Shown piece after piece: positions 52,728 through 59,508 of a DNA stretch of 64,000 nucleotides. The DNA lies in contig JADKGN010000004.1 of the NCBI GenBank assembly GCA_016722705.1, forward strand, positions 1,922,001 through 1,986,000. The letters are read 5' to 3'. The position numbers and the translations under genes were made by a program. The DNA is from Candidatus Dechloromonas phosphoritropha (lineage in GTDB: Bacteria > Pseudomonadota > Gammaproteobacteria > Burkholderiales > Rhodocyclaceae). Within the stretch, counting starts at the first letter, position 1. Every line of letters begins with the position of its first letter. The notes beneath the pieces are model-generated. The model did no database searches, had not been told where the DNA came from, and saw only the letters and a program-made list of their open reading frames with translations.

Positions 52728-54764
52728 ATGAATCAGACCTCGATACAGTCGCCTTATCCACACCTTCTCGCCCCGCTCGATCTCGGCTTCACGACGCTGC
52801 GCAATCGCACCCTGATGGGGTCGATGCACACCGGGCTGGAAGAAGAGAAAAATGGTTTCGAGCGTATGGCTGCGTTCTATGCCGAGCGCGCCCGCGGTGG
52901 CGTCGCCCTGATCGTCACCGGCGGTTTTTCGCCGAATCTTGCCGGCCGTGGCTACCCCAAGGCGTCGCAGCTCAGTTTTTCGTGGCAGGTCGGCAAACAC
53001 CACATCATCACCGATGCGGTCCACGCCGCAGGCGGCAAGATCGCCCTGCAGATCCTGCATACCGGGCGCTATGGCTATCATCCGCTCAATGTCGCGCCGT
53101 CGAAACTGCGCGCACCGATCAACCGCTTCACACCGCGTGCGCTGACGCGCTGGGGCATCCGCAAGACCATCAGCGATTACGCGCGCTGCGCCCAGCTGGC
53201 ACAGCAGGCCGGCTACGACGGCGTCGAGATCATGGGTTCAGAAGGCTATCTGATCAACCAGTTCATCGCGCTGCAAACCAACAAGCGAACCGACGAATGG
53301 GGCGGTAGTTTCGAGAATCGCATCCGCCTCGCCGTCGAAACGGTACGCACAACACGCGCCAGGGTCGGACCCAATTTCATTATCATTTTCCGCCTCTCGA
53401 TGCTTGACCTGGTCGAAGGCGGCAGCACCTGGGACGAGGTGGTCGCGCTGGCCAAGGCGATTGAGGCGGCGGGAGCGACGATCATCAATACCGGCATCGG
53501 CTGGCACGAGGCGCGCATCCCGACCATCGCGACGATGGTGCCACGCGCCGCTTTTGTGTGGGTAACCAAACGGCTCAAGGGTTCCGTCAAGATTCCGCTG
53601 ATCACGACCAACCGCATCAATACGCCGGAAGTTGCCGAGGATGTTCTCGCCTCGGGTTGCGCCGACATGGTCTCGATGGCCCGACCTTTCCTTGCCGATG
53701 CCGATTTCGTGAACAAGGCCGCGGCCAATCGGGCGGACGAGATCAATACCTGCATCGCCTGCAACCAGGCCTGTCTCGATCACATCTTCGCCGGCAAGCT
53801 GACATCCTGCCTGGTCAATCCGCGTGCCTGTCACGAAACCGAACTGGTCATCGAAAAGACCTCGGCGCCAAAGAAAATTGCCGTCGTCGGTGCCGGCCCC
53901 GCCGGCCTGGCCTGTGCCACAACGGCCGCCGAGTGCGGTCATCAGGTCACGCTGTTCGACTCTGCGGACCGCATCGGCGGCCAGTTCAATATCGCCAAGC
54001 AGATTCCGGGCAAGGAAGACTTCGCCGACACGCTGCGTTACTTCGGGCGGCTGATCGAAACCAGCGGTGTCACGCTGCAGTTGAACCAGCGCGTCGACGC
54101 CGGGTTACTTAAGGCTGGGGCCTTCGATCATATCGTTCTGGCAACCGGCATCGTGCCGCGCAAACCGCCGATCCCAGGTATCGAAAACGACAAGGTGGCG
54201 AGCTATCTCGACATCATTGAGGGACGCAAAGCAGCCGGCAAGACGGTGGCGATCATCGGTGCCGGCGGTATCGGTTTCGATGTCGGCGAGTTCCTGACCC
54301 ATGCCCATGATGACAAGAGCGAGGCCGAGCGCTTCAACGACGAGTGGGGCATCGATCCCGGTTACACCAACCGCGGCGGACTCAAAGCGCCGGTCAGCGA
54401 AGAGGCACCGCGCCGCGTATTTCTGTTACAGCGCAAATCGTCCAAGGTTGGCGAGGGGCTGGCCAAGACCACCGGCTGGATTCGCCGTACCCTGCTCAAG
54501 AAGCGCGGCGTGCAGATGATCGCCGGCGTCAATTACGAGCGTATCGACGATGCAGGGTTGCACGTTACCATCAATGGCGAGGCGCAGACCCTGGCGGTTG
54601 ATACCATCGTCATCTGCGCCGGCCAGGATCCGCGTCGCGAACTGCAGGCACCGCTGGAAGCGGCAGGCATTCCGTTTACGCTGATCGGCGGCGCCGATAT
54701 CGCGGCGGAACTCGATGCCAAGCGCGCCATCGAGCAGGGCACGCGCGTCGCGGCCAGCCTCTAG
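52728..54764 (+). CDS. fadH: 2,4-dienoyl-CoA reductase (NADPH), FadH-like
   Basis: 678 aa from ATG 52728 (MNQTSIQSPY), with GGAGAG before it. FMN TIM-barrel (TLRNRTLMGSMHTGLEE), catalytic Tyr in MGSEGYLINQF and His in GIGWHEARIP, [4Fe-4S] cysteines CIACNQACLDHIFAGKLTSC, then an FAD domain (GAGPAGLACATTAAE) and an NADPH domain (GAGGIGFDVGEFL). It reduces 2,4-dienoyl-CoA from unsaturated fatty acids. The TetR gene starts 2 bp after its stop. Confidence 0.95.
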   Translation: MNQTSIQSPYPHLLAPLDLGFTTLRNRTLMGSMHTGLEEEKNGFERMAAFYAERARGGVALIVTGGFSPNLAGRGYPKASQLSFSWQVGKHHIITDAVHAAGGKIALQILHTGRYGYHPLNVAPSKLRAPINRFTPRALTRWGIRKTISDYARCAQLAQQAGYDGVEIMGSEGYLINQFIALQTNKRTDEWGGSFENRIRLAVETVRTTRARVGPNFIIIFRLSMLDLVEGGSTWDEVVALAKAIEAAGATIINTGIGWHEARIPTIATMVPRAAFVWVTKRLKGSVKIPLITTNRINTPEVAEDVLASGCADMVSMARPFLADADFVNKAAANRADEINTCIACNQACLDHIFAGKLTSCLVNPRACHETELVIEKTSAPKKIAVVGAGPAGLACATTAAECGHQVTLFDSADRIGGQFNIAKQIPGKEDFADTLRYFGRLIETSGVTLQLNQRVDAGLLKAGAFDHIVLATGIVPRKPPIPGIENDKVASYLDIIEGRKAAGKTVAIIGAGGIGFDVGEFLTHAHDDKSEAERFNDEWGIDPGYTNRGGLKAPVSEEAPRRVFLLQRKSSKVGEGLAKTTGWIRRTLLKKRGVQMIAGVNYERIDDAGLHVTINGEAQTLAVDTIVICAGQDPRRELQAPLEAAGIPFTLIGGADIAAELDAKRAIEQGTRVAASL

Positions 54765-54766
54765 TC

Positions 54767-55363
54767 ATGTCGCGCCGCAAAGCCGAAGCCGGGAGCGAGC
54801 CCAACCGCCGTGCAGAACTGCTACGCGCCGCGGCGCGCCTTTTTGTCGACAAAGGTTTTGCTGCCACGACAACGCGCGACATCGCCGAAGCGGTCGGCAT
54901 GCGCTCGGGCAGCCCGTTCTATCATTTCCGCAGCAAGCAGGAGTTGCTCAAGGAGGCGATGATCGACGGTCTCGAAACCGGCCGCGCACGACTCATGACA
55001 GAGATCGCCGATATCGCCGATCCCGAGCAGCGCCTGCGGGTTCTGGTTCGCACTCATCTGGCGACCGTGCTCGAAGCCGATAGCGCAGCGCCAATGCTGC
55101 TCAGCGAAACCCGTTCGCTGGGTGTCGCTGAACGCGCCGAGATCGCCGCTGCATTCGACCGCTATCAGGTGCCGTGGCAGGCGACGCTCGACGAACTCGA
55201 GCAACAGGGGAAAATCCGCTCCGCTGGCCCGCCGCTACGCCTGCTGCTGTTCGGCATGCTCAACTGGTCCGGCCACTGGTATCGCCCCGACGGGCAACTG
55301 ACGGTCGATCAACTGGCCGATGCCGCAGTCGCGTTGGTGCTCGGCGCCCCCGGGGAAAGCTGA
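54767..55363 (+). CDS. TetR/AcrR-family transcriptional regulator
   Basis: 198 aa. N-terminal HTH: RRAELLRAAARLFVDKGF..TTRDIAEAVGMRSGSPFYHF with the typical YHFRSKQEL end. The C-terminal ligand domain is unassigned. Coupled to fadH (2 bp apart), so it probably controls that gene in response to an acyl-CoA and itself from the same promoter. Confidence 0.92.
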   Translation: MSRRKAEAGSEPNRRAELLRAAARLFVDKGFAATTTRDIAEAVGMRSGSPFYHFRSKQELLKEAMIDGLETGRARLMTEIADIADPEQRLRVLVRTHLATVLEADSAAPMLLSETRSLGVAERAEIAAAFDRYQVPWQATLDELEQQGKIRSAGPPLRLLLFGMLNWSGHWYRPDGQLTVDQLADAAVALVLGAPGES

Positions 55364-55374
55364 AAGCTCGACCT

Positions 55375-55647
55375 TCAGGTGGACTCGTATGAGGACAGCG
55401 TGATTCCAGCGTGGGTCAGCACCTCGCGCAACTGCTTGATATCGGTCTTGCTGCAGGTGTTGCTGTTGTGCGGATGATGCATGAAAGCCTCAACCTTGTT
55501 CAGCGTGATTTTGAAGCGTGCGCCGTGCGCGGATTCGACCTCGGCGCCGAGATGATGGAGCAGTGATTCGATTTCGCGCCAGTGAATGTTGGCGCTCGGC
55601 GGATCCTGAAAGATGCTGCGCATCAAGTGTGCATGCTTGTGGCTCAT
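55375..55647 (-). CDS. HicA-like protein without a HicB partner
   Basis: 90 aa. The dsRBD-like HicA fold pattern is visible: IHWREIESLLHHLGAEVESAHGARFKITLN followed by EAFMHHPH and a helix with DIKQLREVLTHAGI. The usual catalytic His of the HicA GSH motif is not in its normal place; HGARF appears instead. No HicB-like ORF flanks it: tetR lies on the other strand and pgpA downstream. It may be a chromosomal domesticated relative rather than a toxin. Confidence 0.7.
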   Translation of the reverse strand: MSHKHAHLMRSIFQDPPSANIHWREIESLLHHLGAEVESAHGARFKITLNKVEAFMHHPHNSNTCSKTDIKQLREVLTHAGITLSSYEST

Positions 55648-55726
55648 GGTGATACTCCCAAAATTCGTGCCACCATTTTATGCCTGTCGCTCGCCAGTGG
55701 AACTGCTCGAATGTTGCGGTCGACCG

Positions 55727-56224
55727 TCAAAAAAGGATGAATTTCAGCAGCGCCAGGCAGACCAGGGTATAGCCGGCGGCAACCAGGTCATCGGCCATGA
55801 CGCCGAAGCCGTTCTTGACGTGCTCGTCGAAGTAACGGGCGGGTTGCGGCTTGGTGATGTCGAAAAAGCGGAACAGCCCGAAGGCGGCGGCTTGCCAGAG
55901 CAATGTGTCCGGGGTCATCAGCAGCACCAGCCAGAAGGGAACGATTTCGTCCCAGACGATGCTGCCATGATCAGGGTCGCCGAGCGCCCGGCCGGCCATG
56001 TCGATGGCCCAGATGCCGAACACGTAGGCCGCGGCAAACAGGCCGAGCAGCGCGAAATCGGTGAAGTAGGAGTGAAACAGGTTGAAGCTCAGCCACGCGA
56101 ACAGCGTACCAAAGGTGCCGGGCGCCCGCGGGGCCAGGCCGCTGCCGCAACCGCAGGCGAAAAAATGCGCCGGGTGGGCGAAGAGGAATTTGAGGCTGGG
56201 CGCGCCTTTCGAAGATTCAGCCAA
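55727..56224 (-). CDS. pgpA: Phosphatidylglycerophosphatase A
   Basis: 165 aa. PgpA family: GSGLAPRAPGTFGTLFAW near the N-terminus, IVWDEIVPFWLVLL and the C-terminal GVMADDLVAAGYTLV with the Asp pair. Four TM segments. It dephosphorylates phosphatidylglycerol phosphate in the inner membrane. The 5' end overlaps the thiL 3' end by 8 bp. Confidence 0.93.
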   Translation of the reverse strand: MAESSKGAPSLKFLFAHPAHFFACGCGSGLAPRAPGTFGTLFAWLSFNLFHSYFTDFALLGLFAAAYVFGIWAIDMAGRALGDPDHGSIVWDEIVPFWLVLLMTPDTLLWQAAAFGLFRFFDITKPQPARYFDEHVKNGFGVMADDLVAAGYTLVCLALLKFILF

Positions 56225-57185
56225 AGTGGTCGTAGCCTCGCTGCGCGAACTCGATCGGTTTGCGGTCGGGGTCGAAGACCGTCACCGCGCCGGCCTGGCC
56301 TTCGCCCATGCTACCGATGCACCAGAGCGGCAGTTCGAGACGCGCAGCGATTCCGGCGATGGCTTGCGCCTGTGCAAGCGGTGTCGTGAAGCAGAGTTCG
56401 TAGTCGTCGCCGCCGCTTAGCTGGCACTCAAGGGCGATACGCCGCAGGTCGGCATCGTAGCGCTCACCTTTGGGCAGATGCGGAAGTTGCACCAGGTGCA
56501 CGGCGGCGGCCAGACCCGAGCGCTCGCCGATGTGGCCGAGATCGGCGAGCAGGCCGTCGGAGACGTCGATGGCGGCCGAGGCGACACCGACCAGCGCCTG
56601 GCCGAGCGCGACGCGCGGGCGCGGCTGTTCCAGCGCGGCGATGCACAGACGGCGCCACGGTTCGGGCAGGTTGACCCGGCCCTGCAGTTGCACCAATCCG
56701 AGGCTGGCCAGGCCGGGGCGTCCGGAAACCCAGATCAGATCGCCGGCCTGCGCGCCATCACGGCGCAGCGCTTGGCCCGGTTCGTATTCGCCGAGTGCGG
56801 TGATGCACAGATTGAGCGGTCCGCGTGTCGTATCGCCGCCGACGACATCGACGCCATATTCGGCGGCGCAGGCGAAGAGGCCTACGCTGAAAGCCGCGAT
56901 CCAAGCCTCGTCAACCGCAGGCAGGCTGCCGGCGAGCAGCGCCCAGCGCGGCGTGGCGCCCATGGCGGCGAGGTCGGAAAGGTTGACCGCCAGCGCCTTC
57001 CAGCCAAGGTTCTTGGGGTCGGTATCGGGCCGGAAATGTGTGCCAGCGACCAGCATGTCGGTGGTGATCGCCAGTTGCTTGCCCGGCGTCGGCTGCAGCA
57101 GGGCGCAGTCGTCGCCGGGACCGAGAATAGCCGTCGGCGTGAGGCGCGAGAAATATTTGTCGATGAGGGCGAACTCCCCGGGCAT
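56217..57185 (-). CDS. thiL: Thiamine-monophosphate kinase
   Basis: 322 aa from ATG 57185 (MPGEFALIDKYF), which shares one base with the nusB stop. AIR-synthase-like fold: GPGDDCALL, the DMLVAGTHFRPD loop, GGDTTRGPLNLCITALG, and VASAAIDVSDGLLADLGHI and GGDDYELCF. It makes thiamine diphosphate from thiamine phosphate, complementing thiD/thiE at 20 kb. Confidence 0.95.
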   Translation of the reverse strand: MPGEFALIDKYFSRLTPTAILGPGDDCALLQPTPGKQLAITTDMLVAGTHFRPDTDPKNLGWKALAVNLSDLAAMGATPRWALLAGSLPAVDEAWIAAFSVGLFACAAEYGVDVVGGDTTRGPLNLCITALGEYEPGQALRRDGAQAGDLIWVSGRPGLASLGLVQLQGRVNLPEPWRRLCIAALEQPRPRVALGQALVGVASAAIDVSDGLLADLGHIGERSGLAAAVHLVQLPHLPKGERYDADLRRIALECQLSGGDDYELCFTTPLAQAQAIAGIAARLELPLWCIGSMGEGQAGAVTVFDPDRKPIEFAQRGYDHFG

Positions 57186-57673
57186 CAACGGCCTTTTTTC
57201 TTGGCTTCCACTTCGGCCGGTCGTACTTCGGCCGCAACCTTGTCGAGCACACCATTGACGTACTTGTGGCCGTCGGTGCCGCCGAACGCCTTGGTCAGCT
57301 CGATAGCCTCGTTGATGATCACGCGGTAGGGGGTTTCCGGGTTGTCTACCAGTTCGCACGTGCCCATCAGCAGAACGCAGGCCTCGATCGGCGACAACTC
57401 CCTGAACGCGCGGTCGATGTGGGTGGCGACCAGTGCCGTGAATTTGTCCTGCTGAGCGATGACGCCGCGCAGGGTGGCGAGAAAGAAGTCGTTGTCCGCC
57501 CTGGCGAAATCTTCCATCTCGGGAATCTGGGCTTCGATGGTGGCTTCGTCGGCGCCGCCGACCCGCCACTGGTAAAGCCCCTGCAGCACGAACTCGCGGG
57601 CGCGGCGACGGGCCGATCTGGGTGGCGCCTTGGATTCCTGCGGTTGCTCGGTATCGCTGGCGAAAGTGGTCAT
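57185..57673 (-). CDS. nusB: Transcription antitermination factor NusB
   Basis: 162 aa from ATG 57673 (MTTFASDTEQ). All-helical NusB fold: ARRRAREFVLQGLYQWRVG at the N-terminus and NETPYRVIINEAIELTKAFGG-like segment (NPETPYRVIINEAIELTK) with GHKYVNGVLDKVA. It binds boxA RNA with NusE during rRNA transcription. ATGA overlap with ribH, one-base overlap with thiL. Confidence 0.94.
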   Translation of the reverse strand: MTTFASDTEQPQESKAPPRSARRRAREFVLQGLYQWRVGGADEATIEAQIPEMEDFARADNDFFLATLRGVIAQQDKFTALVATHIDRAFRELSPIEACVLLMGTCELVDNPETPYRVIINEAIELTKAFGGTDGHKYVNGVLDKVAAEVRPAEVEAKKKGR

Positions 57674-58143
57674 TGGGTGAGCGCCTTCTGCAGGTTGGCC
57701 ATTTCGACGGCGGCCTGGGCACAATCGCCGCCCTTCTCCTGCGTGCGGACTTCGGCCTGTTCGTCGCTTTCGCAGGTCAGGATGCCGTTGGCGATCGGGA
57801 TGCCGGTATCAAGTTGCACGTCCATCACGCCACGGCAGGAATCGTTGGAAACCACCTCGAAATGGTAAGTCTCGCCGCGAATCACCGCGCCGAGAGCGAC
57901 CAGGGCGTCGTAGCGGCCGCTTTGCGCCATGGTCTGCAGCGCCAGCGGAATTTCCAGCGCACCCGGCACGTTGGCGATCGCCATGTCGCCAGCGGCGACG
58001 CCGAGGCGTTTTAGTTCGGCGACACAGGCCGAAAGCAGACCCTCGCAGACCGGCAGGTTGAAGCGGCTCATGACGATACCGATACGCAGGCCGGCGCCGG
58101 CGAGAGAATTGTCATATTCATGGATGTCGTCGAAACGGGACAT
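57670..58143 (-). CDS. ribH: 6,7-Dimethyl-8-ribityllumazine synthase
   Basis: 157 aa. Lumazine synthase fold: IVMSRFNLPVCEGLLSACV, VPGALEIPLALQ, and the phosphate/catalytic segment ALGAVIRGETYHFEVVSN with His. It condenses DHBP with the ribityl-aminouracil. Starts 3 bp after the ribB stop; overlaps nusB by ATGA. Confidence 0.96.
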   Translation of the reverse strand: MSRFDDIHEYDNSLAGAGLRIGIVMSRFNLPVCEGLLSACVAELKRLGVAAGDMAIANVPGALEIPLALQTMAQSGRYDALVALGAVIRGETYHFEVVSNDSCRGVMDVQLDTGIPIANGILTCESDEQAEVRTQEKGGDCAQAAVEMANLQKALTQ

Positions 58144-58146
58144 GGC

Positions 58147-59256
58147 TCAGAGCTCCGCAGGAGAAGTGATGAAACCGGTGACTTCGAGGCTGAAGCCGGT
58201 CATGGAGGGCATCCGGCGCGGACTTGAGAGCAGGCGCATCTTGCCGACGCCGAGATCGCGCAGAATCTGGGCGCCGATACCGTAGGTTCGTGGATCCCAC
58301 TTGGTCCGGGCGCGCGGCGGGTCGCTGGTCAGGCGGGTGAGTAGCGCTTCGCCATCCTCGGGGCGGTGCATCAGGACGATGACACCATGCCCGTTCCTGG
58401 CAAGAGCGGCCTGCGCCTCGTCGATCGAGAACGATTGCGGTTTGCTGCCGGGGTCGATGAAGTCAAGTACCGAGAGTGGTTCATGAACGCGCACCAGTGT
58501 TTCCTCGCCGGGTGGGATCTTGCCCTTGACCAGCGCCAGGTGCGTCGCGCCGCCGGCGCGGTCGACATAGGCGTGCAGCGTAAATTCGCCGTGGGCGGTC
58601 TGGATCGTCTTGCTGGTGACACGCTCGACCAGCGTTTCGGAGGCGGCGCGGTAGTGGATGAGGTCGGTGATGGTGCCGATCTTGAGGCCGTGTTCGCGGG
58701 CAAAATCGATCAGTTCGGGCAGGCGGGCCATCGTGCCGTCGTCGTTCATGATCTCGCAGATCACCGAAGCCGGTTCCAGGCCTGCCATGTCGGCCAGATC
58801 GCAACCGGCTTCGGTATGCCCGGCGCGGACCAGCACGCCGCCGGGGCGCGCGGTGATCGGGAAGACATGGCCGGGCTGGACGATGTCGTCAGCAGTCGCA
58901 GTCCTGGCGACGGCGACCTGGATCGTGCGCGCGCGGTCAGCGGCGGAAATGCCTGTGGTGACCCCCTCGGCGGCCTCGATGGAAACCGTGAATGCAGTGC
59001 CGTACTGCGTCCGGTTGTTGCGCGCCATCTGCACCAAGCCCAGCTTGTGGCAGCGCTCTTCGGTCAGGGTAAGGCAGATCAATCCGCGCCCGTACCTGGC
59101 CATGAAGTTGATGGCCTCCGGCGTGATGTGCTCGGCGGCCATGACGAGATCGCCTTCGTTCTCGCGCTCTTCTTCATCGACGAGGACGACCATGCGGCCC
59201 GCCTTCAGTTCGGCGACGATTTCAGCGGTGGGAGCAATGGCGGGATGGGGAGGCAT
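58147..59256 (-). CDS. ribB: 3,4-Dihydroxy-2-butanone-4-phosphate synthase with degenerate GTP cyclohydrolase II-like domain
   Basis: 369 aa from ATG 59256 (MPPHPAIAPT). The N-terminal DHBP synthase is intact: VDEEERENEGDLVMAAEH, RPGGVLVRAGHTEAGCDLADMAG. The C-terminal RibA-like half lacks the zinc Cys residues altogether: the usual H-S-x-C-L-T-G-D segment reads VHEPLSVLDF, and no Cys occurs after residue ~230. So it should not hydrolyse GTP; a separate ribA is expected elsewhere. No FMN riboswitch was recognised upstream. First gene of ribB-ribH-nusB-thiL-pgpA. Confidence 0.92.
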   Translation of the reverse strand: MPPHPAIAPTAEIVAELKAGRMVVLVDEEERENEGDLVMAAEHITPEAINFMARYGRGLICLTLTEERCHKLGLVQMARNNRTQYGTAFTVSIEAAEGVTTGISAADRARTIQVAVARTATADDIVQPGHVFPITARPGGVLVRAGHTEAGCDLADMAGLEPASVICEIMNDDGTMARLPELIDFAREHGLKIGTITDLIHYRAASETLVERVTSKTIQTAHGEFTLHAYVDRAGGATHLALVKGKIPPGEETLVRVHEPLSVLDFIDPGSKPQSFSIDEAQAALARNGHGVIVLMHRPEDGEALLTRLTSDPPRARTKWDPRTYGIGAQILRDLGVGKMRLLSSPRRMPSMTGFSLEVTGFITSPAEL

Positions 59257-59508
59257 GGAAATCCGGAAACTTCGTAAACGGGGGAGACATTTTCGCAGAA
59301 ACACGCGGGCGGCACATGACTTTAGCACGGTGTCGAGGTGCATCTGCCACGCCTCGCCTCGCTGGGCATGACGAGCACGCTCTAGACCGTAATCGGCTGT
59401 TCCTCGTTGAACCATTCGCTGCCATGCAGAACGCCGTCATGCGGCATGAGGCCGGTAGACGGCGACGCCCGCGCAGACTTGCTTCCTGGCGGCGTCCTTC
59501 GCGCCCGA

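Noticed and set aside
59257..59420. FMN riboswitch before ribB
   Set aside because: The conserved RFN blocks (for example the GGGGCAGGGTGAAATTCC-like helix) are not present in the leader.
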